Shown: positions 1-9,163, counted from the stretch's first letter. The stretch is DNA of 35,746 nucleotides from Nanohaloarchaea archaeon B1-Br10_U2g29 (GCA_001564145.1 LKMQ01000002.1:1-35746), one strand, 5' to 3'. Notes: generated by a model from the sequence alone, not told the origin. Made by a program: numbers and translations.

Positions 1-71
1 ATTACGCCTAGCAGTAAGAGGCCTAGTATGAGACCCATTATAGTTCTTATTCCCATGCTTCCTTTTAACAT
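1..71 (-). CDS. Partial small membrane/prepilin-like protein running off the left edge (MLKGSMGIRTIMGLILGLLLLGV...)
   Basis: Reading the minus strand from ATG at 71 gives an open frame to the window edge: short basic N-terminus (LKG) then a hydrophobic helix. Overlaps the stop of the next minus-strand ORF. Not in the ORF track. Confidence 0.5.
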   Translation of the reverse strand, partial: MLKGSMGIRTIMGLILGLLLLGV

Positions 72-262
72 ATGTTTATTCCTGCTACGTTGGCAAGAAG
101 TGATGCAATAGGCCTTAATAGTCCTTGACAGCCTGCGGCTTCATCTGCGCCAGTAATGATGGGGAAGAACACTGCTATTACTATTGCGGCTACTGCTATT
201 CCGAATACTAGCGCAATAATTGTTTCGATTGAAAGGCCTTCCTGTCCTTTAATGGTTTTCAC
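65..262 (-). CDS. Small type IV prepilin-like protein (65 aa)
   Basis: MKTIKGQEGLSIETIIALVFGIAVAAIVIAVFF: class III (prepilin) signal-like KG|QEGLSIE followed by a hydrophobic helix, next to TadC/TadA-like genes. Confidence 0.65.
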   Translation of the reverse strand: MKTIKGQEGLSIETIIALVFGIAVAAIVIAVFFPIITGADEAAGCQGLLRPIASLLANVAGINIC

Positions 263-313
263 AGTGTAGATATGATTTCGGTTTGATTTAAACTCTTCTA
301 TTTTCTTTAGATG

Positions 314-448
314 TTAATCTAACGCACTCTCTAGAGCGTTTGTCATAATATTTTCTACCAAGTTTGATGTTGTTGTAATAAGTAGAGCTGCCGCAGCTAT
401 TCCCAGCGCTATGAATATTATGTATTTGACTGATATTTTTCCTTTCAT
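314..448 (-). CDS. Very small single-TM prepilin-like protein (44 aa)
   Basis: My translation: MKGKISVKYIIFIALGIAAAALLITTTSNLVENIMTNALESALD*. Its ATG overlaps the stop codon of the 445..2646 ORF (coupled genes). Not in the ORF track. Confidence 0.5.
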   Translation of the reverse strand: MKGKISVKYIIFIALGIAAAALLITTTSNLVENIMTNALESALD

Positions 449-2646
449 ACTGCTACTCCAGTCATTAGGCCTCCGAATAGTAGGCTGATTATGGTTACGG
501 TTATCATGTAGAAGAACATTCCGCTTATCATGATTTTGCCGATAAACATGTTCTTGTAGGTTTGATCTTCTCCTCGGGTTATTTTCATGTAGAAGGTTCC
601 AAGGATGTACAATAATTGGATTAGGTAAAGTCCTACTACGAACTGAAGCATTTCAGGAGGGATAGCTGAGTCCAGATTTTGTAGAATTGTGCCGTCTCCG
701 ACTCCAGGTCCTGCTGCGACCTCTTCTCCCTCGGGGGCCGCACCACTATCTATCTCGAAAGATTCTCCAAGCTCATAAAGGCCTGTAATTATTGTTTGGG
801 ACATTCCTACTGCGACTCCTGAGACAATAGGAGCAAGCATATATGCCAGCATCTGGATTGTTGTTGTTGTATCCTGCATCAGGTCATTGAGCTGTTCCTG
901 GGTTTTATGTATATTCTTGAGGTACCGGGAGATTGTCATCATCGCGCTTGAGGCCATGTTAGTTCCTTTCTCTGAGGATTCCAAGATTGCTTTCATCACT
1001 GTTTTGATCATCTGGCTTGGGAATTTTGTCAGTGCACCGTAGTCAGGATCAAATATTGAGTCCTCGAATGTCATTCCCATGTCTTTGATATTCCTTGAAG
1101 ATAACCGGAATAGATCTGATATTTCTAGGTCTTGAGTTGACTCAGCTGCCTGGTCTAAAGCCAGCTCTATTGGCGTCCCCCCTGAGATCTTATTTCCTAA
1201 TTCGAATAATGCGTTAGGGAACTCTGACTCTATCTCCCTCAAGTTTTCCTCGGACTTCTGTCTTTTACGGTTTCCAATTATCTTAGTAACTCCAATTCCA
1301 AGGCCTAAGCCAAATACTATAGTCATACTCCTCAATAAGAGAGGGAAAGGGGCTAGGTCTCCTTCATCTACGAAAATTGAAGGCGCCTCGCTTACAACAG
1401 ATGCATCTGATACAGGGTACATGTAAGGGAAAGAGAGGTATCCGATTATACCATAAATAGATATAACAAGAGCTATAGCTGCTCCTATCGGCCATACAGG
1501 AATATCATAGTCATCTTCGCCAATCTTGAATTCATAACGCCCTCTTTTAGGTAGCGAATCCTCGCTTACAGGCTTAGTTTGAACAGTTGGAGGCCTAGAG
1601 CTAAGCGTACGTTGCATAAAGAGCCAAAGAAATGTCGGCAACATTAAGTTGAAGATTATGAATAGGTGGAGGGGTGTAATTAGGCCTCCTAAGAAAGCTG
1701 AGATCAATGGCAGCATTATCATTCCAAGAACAGGTAAAAGAGCGCCAACAGCGTTAAGAATCATTACTGGTGTTTCAAGAGACTGCGCGTAATGTTTCAT
1801 TTTTTCCTGTGTCCCATCTAATATATTATCTATAGCGTCTTGTAGAAGCCTTTCACGTCTCTTAGGATTAGGCTCGTTTGTGGCGGCCTTTAAAAGATTC
1901 AAAGATTCTAAGAAATCTTTGTTGTAGTTTTTCCATCTTGAAGTGTAATCTTCTAAGGCTGCATCTATTCTTTTGAACTCTCCTACTTCGACACTCCACA
2001 AAACTTTCTTAAGATCTTTTGAAATAGGACCTTCAAGGTTTAAGGCAGCAAATCTTACTGCTCCTTCAAGGTTTGGACTGGAACGCATGTATACAACCAT
2101 GTATAAAACTGCAAGAATCATTTCACCGCTGCTTTCAATTACTTTGCTTTTAGCGTCGAAAATAGGTTTGTAAAAAGTGTATCCTCCTGCCATAAATGGT
2201 ACTAAAACCATTATAGCAATCAATGATGTTGGAATAATTCCGCCTTCTAAATCTAAAGCTGCGCCTGAGGCCTCGTTTAGAATAAATCCTAGAATCCAAA
2301 GCCCGAAAGTTAATGCAAAGACGCCTATAGAAGCTGAAAGAACCATACCCGGAGTGATTTCCCAATCTAAAAGCTTTATTGCGGGATCAAGTTTTTTCTT
2401 AGTTTTTCCCTCGGCTTTTAGGCCTAAAATATTTGACATCTGGTAGCAAAGCTTTTCGTAAGAATTCTTTCTTTCTGACTCTGCTTCATCCTGTTTATAG
2501 TCCTGGTATCTTTTTGAGAATCTTTCGCCTGAAGAATCATCGTAAGGAGGCATCTTAACATCTTTGTCAATATCCCCAAGTATCTCTTTCAACCTTTCTT
2601 CTTCATCTTCATCCATGATTTTTTTGCCTCTAGGCCTGTTGATCAA
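445..2646 (-). CDS. TadC/GspF/FlaJ-like type II/IV secretion system membrane protein with two F domains
   Basis: 733 aa with two cytoplasmic GspF-like segments (...ESSGEMILAVLYMVVYMRSSPNLEGAVRFAALNLEGPISKDL... and ...SEFPNALFELGNKISGGTPIELALDQAAES...), each followed by TM helices, next to the cognate ATPase. The listed start is TTG at 2646; ATG at 2616 (MDEDEEERLKE) is an alternative. Confidence 0.8.
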   Translation of the reverse strand: MINRPRGKKIMDEDEEERLKEILGDIDKDVKMPPYDDSSGERFSKRYQDYKQDEAESERKNSYEKLCYQMSNILGLKAEGKTKKKLDPAIKLLDWEITPGMVLSASIGVFALTFGLWILGFILNEASGAALDLEGGIIPTSLIAIMVLVPFMAGGYTFYKPIFDAKSKVIESSGEMILAVLYMVVYMRSSPNLEGAVRFAALNLEGPISKDLKKVLWSVEVGEFKRIDAALEDYTSRWKNYNKDFLESLNLLKAATNEPNPKRRERLLQDAIDNILDGTQEKMKHYAQSLETPVMILNAVGALLPVLGMIMLPLISAFLGGLITPLHLFIIFNLMLPTFLWLFMQRTLSSRPPTVQTKPVSEDSLPKRGRYEFKIGEDDYDIPVWPIGAAIALVISIYGIIGYLSFPYMYPVSDASVVSEAPSIFVDEGDLAPFPLLLRSMTIVFGLGLGIGVTKIIGNRKRQKSEENLREIESEFPNALFELGNKISGGTPIELALDQAAESTQDLEISDLFRLSSRNIKDMGMTFEDSIFDPDYGALTKFPSQMIKTVMKAILESSEKGTNMASSAMMTISRYLKNIHKTQEQLNDLMQDTTTTIQMLAYMLAPIVSGVAVGMSQTIITGLYELGESFEIDSGAAPEGEEVAAGPGVGDGTILQNLDSAIPPEMLQFVVGLYLIQLLYILGTFYMKITRGEDQTYKNMFIGKIMISGMFFYMITVTIISLLFGGLMTGVAV

Positions 2647-5600
2647 GCCACTCTTTCCATCTGTTCAGTATTCTTTCGGGCTGCTGCTCACCGTACTCCT
2701 CATGTACTCTGTTTGCCAATAAATGGAACTTCTGGTTTGCCTTTACAGCCATTTCAGCCTCCAGAAATTCTTCATTTCCTGTTTCATCTGCTTTATCTGC
2801 CAGAGTTTGTTTCATTTCTTTACGCATCTCAACGTTATCCCAGACTGCTTGCCAGTTATTTTTCCACTCTCTAACATTTTCTGCAATTCTGTTCATTATC
2901 ACGGACTCACCGTTCAGCAAAGTATCTGTCGGAACTAGCTCGTCTTTCTCACTATCATATCTCATCAAGTCAACGAAAGCGTTCTCTTCTAGAGGATCTT
3001 CTGTCCATTCCTTCCTGACTTCAGTAATTCCAGTTACGCGCCGGTATTCATCCATTCCGTCAGGGCTCTTAATCTTGTTAACACTGACAACAATATCTGT
3101 GGCCTTAAAACTGGTTGTAGGCACACCAAGATCGTTAACAACTCGGTCAAAAACAGAATAAGCATCTTCTCCGTGAATTGTTCCTCCCACAAAGTTTGCA
3201 ACCGCTCCAACACGCATAGCCTCATAAAGCGCCTGTGCTTCTTCTGAACGGACCTCCCCCACTACTAATGCAGAGTCTCCCATACGAAGGCTTGTTCTAA
3301 TTGCATCATCAGCCTCCATTTCATTTTCAACCTGGGTGATGACAGAACGAGACTTCATACGTTCAACGTTATATCCTAAATCTTTCATCTGAGGAATAGG
3401 AAGCTCAAGTGTATTGTGAGCAAGTATGTTAGAGGTAATAAAGTTTTCGTCTCCAGGAACTGATATATCATATACTGTTTCTTTCTCTGAAATCTTTTCA
3501 ATATTCTTTATTTGGTCCCAGTAAATATCGTTATTAGCGTGTTTCTCGATGCGAGGATCGAGTAGGTTATTTCTCTTCACTTGCTTCAACTTCTGTCTTC
3601 CAAGATTATTGGCTCGGTTTATGTAGTCGTTAGAATTCATATCGTACTTTTTGCACATATCTTTGAGGGTGCTCTTAGGTAAAGGTACTATATCTGTAGT
3701 GTTATGGGTTTTCTTCTTGCCCTCTAACTTGACTTTTTCGTTCTTATAATTTTGTATGAATCCGATATCTTGTTTGAACTTTCTGAGACCTTCCAAATCG
3801 CTGACTCTCATTGAACGCATCTTACCAGAATCTCTAGCTCTACCTCTTATACCATCTATAAGAAGTAAGGTCTGAATATCCTCAACAAGTTCTTCATTTA
3901 TGAGATCGATACCTATCTCATCTTCGGTTGAGTATCCATCACCGCTGTAAAGGCCTCTGAGAAATGCGTGCCTCTGATCATCACTAGCTGAAAAAATCCA
4001 CTCTGGAACTCTCTTTGTATGTGCGTTTCCCTTAAATCCATACAACTTCATTATTTCTTTTAGAGGCTGAGAGTTAGCTAACAATGAATGTTCGTCGCTA
4101 TGATGCTTAACAGGTAGATTAAATCTCTCAAAAATATCTTTAACTACCTCTCTACATCTCTCATTGGAAGCCGTTATTAGAACACTTCGGTTGTCGTAGC
4201 AGCCATCAGCCATCCAAAGGCCTAAGAACTCCATCATTTTCTCATCAAGCTCTATTTCCGCTGGAAGTTGACTAGACTGTCTCTTATGCTTGTATATAGT
4301 ATCTTCACTGACGGAGATTGAGGTTCCTTCAATTGCCTTCACAGGTACTATATCTTCTCTTATCCAGTAACTTACAGTATGTTCAGAATAATCGTTTTGT
4401 GAAGCAAACTCCTTAAGCTCATCTCTGTACTCTCTAAGATCTAGGCCTGATTTGAAGTATCCTTTAAGCTCGCAAGCTTTCTCAGTCAGATCCCAGTTCT
4501 TCTCTTGAGAAGGCACTTTCAGTTTTCTAGGTGTTACAATGTAGTCTCCTTCAGTTAGATCGGTTGGTGTGACCTCTTGAATATCTGCGTTCTCTCCCAT
4601 TCCAAAGATAGAATGGTCTTCCGTAACTTTAATCTTCCGCCCAGTACGTGTCTCAATCTCATATATCGGCTTCTCGACTTCATGACGGACAAACATACTT
4701 AATTCACTCCATCGAATATTACCTGAATTGTCCATAGAAAGAACTTTAATATTGTCAGGATTTTCTCTCTTTACATCTCTTCCAGCAATCTTTGAATCGC
4801 CGTTTTCTAGCTGATTATCTATAAGCTCTCCTATTTCTCCATACTTGACATTTCCATCCTCTATATAAACTATACTGCAGTCTCCCGTGACTGAATCCTC
4901 CACAGTTACAATTCTATGATCCTTCATTATCTCAAGCATAGACGCAGATAAAATAGATGTCTTACCTGCACCACGAGTACCAGCAAATAATACAGATCTA
5001 TTCCCATCTACAATAAACGATAATAGGCCTGCTCCGAGCGCGTTAATCATCCCATTATTTACGAACAGCGGTAGTGTCCACGCCCTTGAACGATGCCTTC
5101 TGAAAGCAAATGCGAGGCCTTCAGGACTTAAGTTTTCCTGTATTACTGCGACCCTTGCTCGTCCTCCTTTAACCTCTGTTTCAGTGTCAAGTACAGGATT
5201 GGCTTCGTCTAAAGGTCTTCCACTCTGTATTCTGAACTGGGTAGCCCAAGACTCAGCTTCATCTTTAGTTGGTATTAGGTTGGTCTCACAGTCACCGTAC
5301 TCTGAATGAGTTATATAAATAGGCGAACCACCTATCGGTGAATTTATGTATACGTCTTGAACCTGCGGATCGGCTAGTAAAAGTTCTAATACTCCTAAAC
5401 CAGATGTGTATCTGTTCAGTATTTCCCCAAGTTCTTCTATCTCTTCCCTATCTAACTGGACTCCCATCTGATTGGCGATATCCCGTAACATGTCTCGCCC
5501 GATATTTTCGAATACATCTCTCATCCGGTCAGGTTCCGCAAACTCACCGCTTCCTGGTTCATGTGATGCCATGAACCTTCTAGCTGCATCAAGTAGATTA

Positions 5601-6382
5601 TATTCTTCTTCAGGGAGATTAAACTCTGGAGGGTTCACATGATAAATAGGCCTTGTCTTATCAGGGACACGGTAAACCGCTACCTCCACACTGTTACGTG
5701 ATTCATACCGGTCAACTTCTTCACCTCTCTCCGGAGGTAGACTCATGTATTTTGTAAGCATGAAGTTAGGCCTAACCAATGGATGGAAGAATTCTCTGTA
5801 TACTTCTCTGTCTCCCACGTGGTGGCCTGTAACGTATTCTGAGGCCTCTGAGATTATTTTTGTATTTTCAAGTCTCTCTAATACAGGGTTTATGACGTCC
5901 TGTACAAAGTATTTTTGACACCTGCTTTGCTGTGGATAACTTTCATCTGTCTGAGAGAGATGCCGTTTTTTTCTTTTTAATTCGACGTAGGCGCCTACGG
6001 GGTCTTGTTTTAAGGTTGTGAAAACTGTTTCCTGTACATCAGGGAGGTGCTCTTCATATAGTTGGCCGCATTTCTCTGAACGTATATTTTGGGATAGAAG
6101 GCCTTGATTTGAAATATCCTGTACTGCTGTAGCTATCTCTTTAAGCATCTCTACTTGGGATTCGCTGTATTCGTAATCTCTGCTTTCTGAAAGTATAATT
6201 GATGATGCGTTCGGAACTTCCTGTAGTATGTTAATAACTCTAGCCATCACCTCGGGGTAATCCTCTATCGAGGCGCCGTAGATCGAACCCAGTGTATTGA
6301 TTCTGACTGTTCCTGTATCTTCTTCAAATTCGTATCCAAAGACATCTTTATCGTGTACTGTCATCCCAGCATTATTATTCAC
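2630..6382 (-). CDS. TadA/GspE/VirB11-family secretion ATPase containing an in-frame intein
   Basis: Walker A AGTRGAGKTS, Walker B-like SALVVGEVRS, extein VTVED|TLELPIPQMKDLGYN typical of archaeal pilus/archaellum ATPases, interrupted by a 494-aa insertion. Confidence 0.88.
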   Translation of the reverse strand: MNNNAGMTVHDKDVFGYEFEEDTGTVRINTLGSIYGASIEDYPEVMARVINILQEVPNASSIILSESRDYEYSESQVEMLKEIATAVQDISNQGLLSQNIRSEKCGQLYEEHLPDVQETVFTTLKQDPVGAYVELKRKKRHLSQTDESYPQQSRCQKYFVQDVINPVLERLENTKIISEASEYVTGHHVGDREVYREFFHPLVRPNFMLTKYMSLPPERGEEVDRYESRNSVEVAVYRVPDKTRPIYHVNPPEFNLPEEEYNLLDAARRFMASHEPGSGEFAEPDRMRDVFENIGRDMLRDIANQMGVQLDREEIEELGEILNRYTSGLGVLELLLADPQVQDVYINSPIGGSPIYITHSEYGDCETNLIPTKDEAESWATQFRIQSGRPLDEANPVLDTETEVKGGRARVAVIQENLSPEGLAFAFRRHRSRAWTLPLFVNNGMINALGAGLLSFIVDGNRSVLFAGTRGAGKTSILSASMLEIMKDHRIVTVEDSVTGDCSIVYIEDGNVKYGEIGELIDNQLENGDSKIAGRDVKRENPDNIKVLSMDNSGNIRWSELSMFVRHEVEKPIYEIETRTGRKIKVTEDHSIFGMGENADIQEVTPTDLTEGDYIVTPRKLKVPSQEKNWDLTEKACELKGYFKSGLDLREYRDELKEFASQNDYSEHTVSYWIREDIVPVKAIEGTSISVSEDTIYKHKRQSSQLPAEIELDEKMMEFLGLWMADGCYDNRSVLITASNERCREVVKDIFERFNLPVKHHSDEHSLLANSQPLKEIMKLYGFKGNAHTKRVPEWIFSASDDQRHAFLRGLYSGDGYSTEDEIGIDLINEELVEDIQTLLLIDGIRGRARDSGKMRSMRVSDLEGLRKFKQDIGFIQNYKNEKVKLEGKKKTHNTTDIVPLPKSTLKDMCKKYDMNSNDYINRANNLGRQKLKQVKRNNLLDPRIEKHANNDIYWDQIKNIEKISEKETVYDISVPGDENFITSNILAHNTLELPIPQMKDLGYNVERMKSRSVITQVENEMEADDAIRTSLRMGDSALVVGEVRSEEAQALYEAMRVGAVANFVGGTIHGEDAYSVFDRVVNDLGVPTTSFKATDIVVSVNKIKSPDGMDEYRRVTGITEVRKEWTEDPLEENAFVDLMRYDSEKDELVPTDTLLNGESVIMNRIAENVREWKNNWQAVWDNVEMRKEMKQTLADKADETGNEEFLEAEMAVKANQKFHLLANRVHEEYGEQQPERILNRWKEWLDQQA
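3413..4894 (-). mobile_element. Intein with LAGLIDADG (DOD) homing endonuclease domain, 494 aa (residues 497-990 of the ATPase ORF)
   Basis: N-terminal splice block SVTGDCSIVYIEDGNVKYGEIGELID (Ser1). Hint domain continues as ITEDHSIFGM. Two DOD motifs: FLGLWMADG (4202-4228) and FLRGLYSGDG (3935-3964). C-terminal block VYDISVPGDENFITSNILAHN|T. Removal restores VED-TLELPIPQ. Confidence 0.92.
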
Positions 6383-6405
6383 GTATTCCTAAAATAAAAG
6401 ATAGG

Positions 6406-6831
6406 ATGCCAGACCAACAAGTTATAAACCAGATTATTGACAGGGTAAACGACTTTAATCGAAGGGTAAGAGACCTTGAAGAGAAGTTACGTAACCTGAA
6501 CGCAAGAGTAAACACTTTAGACGATACTTTACTTGAAAAAACGTCTAATATATCTGATGATGTCCAAAGTATAGAAGATGAGATGTCTGAACTACGGGAT
6601 AGAATGGCAAACTTGGAAGTAGATATAAAAGAAATCAACCGGGAAAAAAGAAAATTTGTTACATCTACAGAGATTGAAGAAATAGAAAACTACATGGATC
6701 TTATGAGCCCTTTAAACTCTAATTTTGTAACTGAAAAGCAACTGGAGAAGAAAGTAGCCGAAGAGAAGATTTCTAAGGAGCAGGTTGAAAGACTTATAGA
6801 CAGAAAGTTAAAAAGCAGAGAAGACCAATAA
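6406..6831 (+). CDS. Coiled-coil protein, possibly a pilus/archaellum accessory protein
   Basis: 141 aa with long heptad-like stretches; divergent from the ATPase gene. The overlapping antisense ORF 6375..6638 was rejected. Confidence 0.6.
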   Translation: MPDQQVINQIIDRVNDFNRRVRDLEEKLRNLNARVNTLDDTLLEKTSNISDDVQSIEDEMSELRDRMANLEVDIKEINREKRKFVTSTEIEEIENYMDLMSPLNSNFVTEKQLEKKVAEEKISKEQVERLIDRKLKSREDQ

Positions 6832-6835
6832 CCAA

Positions 6836-7771
6836 TTGTTAAGAGGCCATAATCAATCTATGAAATTCAAACTGTTCGGAAGACTTAGAGATGACGAAGA
6901 ATCAGCAAACGGAGATCAAGGCCTTTCAGGCGGCTCACTGGAGAGAACAGTACAAAATTTATTCCAACAAGGATACTCTGAAGAGGAAATACAGCAGGAA
7001 TTACAGGGGCGTTACAGTGAACAGGAAATAAATCAAGCCGTTAACAACAGTGTTACTTCTTCTGCAACAAATAATGGTAGTCCACAGGCCATGACCGCTT
7101 ATAGCTCAGATGATGGAGGAGAAGATGAAGCAGTCAGCCCTATGGATGAAGGATATAGTAAAGAAGACGAAGAAACGAGTTTTGATAATCAAAGTGAATC
7201 ACAAGGTGAAATGGGTCAAGACTTTCAAAACCAGATGGGCCAAGACCAAGAAATGAATCAAGCCCAAGGCGGAGTTCAACCTCAACAACCATCAGCAAAC
7301 CAAGCTCAACCTCAGCAACCTATTCAGCAGCCTCAGCAAGAAGGGCAGCAAGAACCAGACAATTTTTCTCAAGGAAACATTGATCCCGCAGTTGAAGAGT
7401 TAATTGAAACTATTGTGGCTGAGCAGTTCAATCGTGTGGAGAAAGAGTTCTCTAAAGTTTATGAGGAAATGGATATAATGATTGATGAACTTGAGAGCTT
7501 GGAGGATCGTGTCAGTGAATTAGAAGTTAGAGATGATGAAGACCAGCAGCAGTTCGTGCAAAAAGTAGATGAAATGGAAGATCATATAGATTCTTATCAA
7601 AGTAGGATTGGAGGCCTGGAAAAAGCTTTCCAACAGGTACTGCCGTCTCTAGTCGAGAATGTCAAAGATTTGACGACTTTAGTTCAGGAGATTAAGCAAG
7701 AGAGGGGTATTGAGACAAGTACAGATCTTCAAGAAGATGATGTAGAAGATATAGATATGAGCGACTGGTAA
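6836..7771 (+). CDS. Q/N-rich linker plus coiled-coil protein, weakly reminiscent of archaellum FlaC/D/E-type accessory proteins
   Basis: Motif pair YSEEEIQQELQ / YSEQEINQAV, Gln-rich low-complexity middle, C-terminal coiled coil. 311-aa ORF just downstream of 6406..6831. Confidence 0.6.
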   Translation: MLRGHNQSMKFKLFGRLRDDEESANGDQGLSGGSLERTVQNLFQQGYSEEEIQQELQGRYSEQEINQAVNNSVTSSATNNGSPQAMTAYSSDDGGEDEAVSPMDEGYSKEDEETSFDNQSESQGEMGQDFQNQMGQDQEMNQAQGGVQPQQPSANQAQPQQPIQQPQQEGQQEPDNFSQGNIDPAVEELIETIVAEQFNRVEKEFSKVYEEMDIMIDELESLEDRVSELEVRDDEDQQQFVQKVDEMEDHIDSYQSRIGGLEKAFQQVLPSLVENVKDLTTLVQEIKQERGIETSTDLQEDDVEDIDMSDW

Positions 7772-7772
7772 T

Positions 7773-7784
7773 AAAAATTTTTTT
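7773..7784. terminator. Putative shared bidirectional terminator between convergent genes
   Basis: Convergent stop codons at 7769-7771 (+) and 7783-7785 (-) are separated by an A5/T7 tract (aaaaattttttt). Confidence 0.4.
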
Positions 7785-8286
7785 AACTTGAAGATACCGC
7801 AACAATTGCAATAATAAATACCAAAAGAATAATCGGCATTAATACGTCATCCACAAGATTAGCATCGATATTAACTTCTCTTACAACTTCTTCTACAGGA
7901 AAAGCGCCTGCAGCCATAGCTAATAGGCCTATGCCGAGAATACCTAATCCTACAGCTAAAGGAATCTTACCTATACGCCCTTCCATTTCACTAATATCAA
8001 TTCCAGCAATCGCCATCACTATGAGGAATCCAAGGACACCAAAGGCTGCAAATGCTAATATTCCTCCGAAGTTTGCGAAAATGTTCTCAGGTAGGAAGAA
8101 GTATATTCCTGCTATAGCTAAGAAAGAACTAGAAAGAGCGATAGCCCCAGTTACTGCTTCATCCTCAAAGAACTCATATTTCTGAAGCATACCAAAAGTG
8201 AACGCCAGCAGAAGTAGCCATGGGAAGAACAAATGAATTATGTCGGTCTGCGACATATAAGTAATCATATCAGCGAAAAAACTCAT
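7783..8286 (-). CDS. Polytopic membrane protein (167 aa), paralogue of 8293..8910
   Basis: Several hydrophobic helices; aligns by eye with the neighbouring ORF in size, order of helices and motifs. Confidence 0.6.
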   Translation of the reverse strand: MSFFADMITYMSQTDIIHLFFPWLLLLAFTFGMLQKYEFFEDEAVTGAIALSSSFLAIAGIYFFLPENIFANFGGILAFAAFGVLGFLIVMAIAGIDISEMEGRIGKIPLAVGLGILGIGLLAMAAGAFPVEEVVREVNIDANLVDDVLMPIILLVFIIAIVAVSSS

Positions 8287-8292
8287 TAATCA

Positions 8293-8910
8293 TCACCCTT
8301 CATTTGGATTATAGTCCCCTCTCAATGCGTTTAATATATCTGCTAAGCCATTACCTTCACCCGTATCGTTGTCACTTGATAACCACCAAAGTACGCCACC
8401 TATTATAATTATCCAGATGAGGCCTGTATCTAGGAAAAGTGCAGCCCAGTTCACATCTGTGATGATGTCATTCTGAATATCGTATGGCTCTCCGAATCCT
8501 CCCGCGGTTAGGAAGGCTGCGCCTGCAACTGCTATACTCAATATCCCTAGTGCTGGCGCCCATGTTGTATGTCGCTCCCATCCTGCGAAAGCTAGTAATA
8601 CAAATAGGCCTAGAATTCCTACAAGGCCTATTGTTAGTGTTCCAAAGTAGTCTATGAAGAAGGTTTGATACCATGGATTTGTAGCTATGAACTGTGCAAC
8701 GAAGAATGATGCTACGACTGCTATAAGCGATGCAAATTTGTTGTCATCATCTTGATCTGTGAAAAGGTTAACTTGTTTTAAGGCTAGGAAAAATATTGTG
8801 TATGAAAGTACGAATGGCAGCACGAGTGTGAAAAAGTCTAGCTGGGCCATTGTCTCTAGAAGTGTTGAGAATCCGGCCGCTGACTCGTGCTGTGTCAAAG
8901 TTTTATTCAC
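8293..8910 (-). CDS. Polytopic membrane protein (205 aa), paralogue of 7783..8286
   Basis: Multiple TM segments; shared pattern FF/P-hydrophobic-LF-D/E ... FG..GILGF.. A.AG.. ending in WWLSS/AVSSS. Confidence 0.6.
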   Translation of the reverse strand: MNKTLTQHESAAGFSTLLETMAQLDFFTLVLPFVLSYTIFFLALKQVNLFTDQDDDNKFASLIAVVASFFVAQFIATNPWYQTFFIDYFGTLTIGLVGILGLFVLLAFAGWERHTTWAPALGILSIAVAGAAFLTAGGFGEPYDIQNDIITDVNWAALFLDTGLIWIIIIGGVLWWLSSDNDTGEGNGLADILNALRGDYNPNEG

Positions 8911-9163
8911 CTTGGCTCTGTTTCTCTAAGTAGTGGCTGAACTTTCTGTTGATTAGCCACAGCTCTCTTCCTATAATCATCAATGCCAGCATTGTTACCC
9001 AAGGCTGGATGATATTACCGAACTCTATAACTGAATAATTCAAAGACGAAGCAAATAGTACCCATCCGGCTACTGTTAATGCGCCTAACGAAAGCACGAT
9101 TATTACAAGTTCTGTTAGGACATTCTCTAATTCGTAAAGATTGAGAGAAATCTTATCTTTCAT
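8903..9163 (-). CDS. Small membrane protein with two predicted TM helices (86 aa)
   Basis: MKDKISLNLYELENVLTELVIIVLSLGALTVAGWVLFASSLNYSVIEFGNIIQPWVTMLALMIIGRELW...; overlaps the next gene by 8 nt in an operon-like run. Confidence 0.55.
   Translation of the reverse strand: MKDKISLNLYELENVLTELVIIVLSLGALTVAGWVLFASSLNYSVIEFGNIIQPWVTMLALMIIGRELWLINRKFSHYLEKQSQGE

Noticed and set aside
1973-2446. Plus-strand ORFs 1973..2173 and 2177..2446 and minus-frame 2150..2365
   Set aside because: Fully inside the TadC-like gene in other frames, with low-complexity translations and no recognisable domains.
2723-5574. ORFs 2723..2938, 3034..3225 and 5338..5574 inside the ATPase gene
   Set aside because: Out-of-frame shadows of a well-supported coding sequence.
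6375-6638. Minus-strand ORF 6375..6638
   Set aside because: Antisense to the coiled-coil gene 6406..6831; the Ser/Leu/Phe/Ile-rich translation is typical of antisense to acidic and Lys-rich coding sequence.
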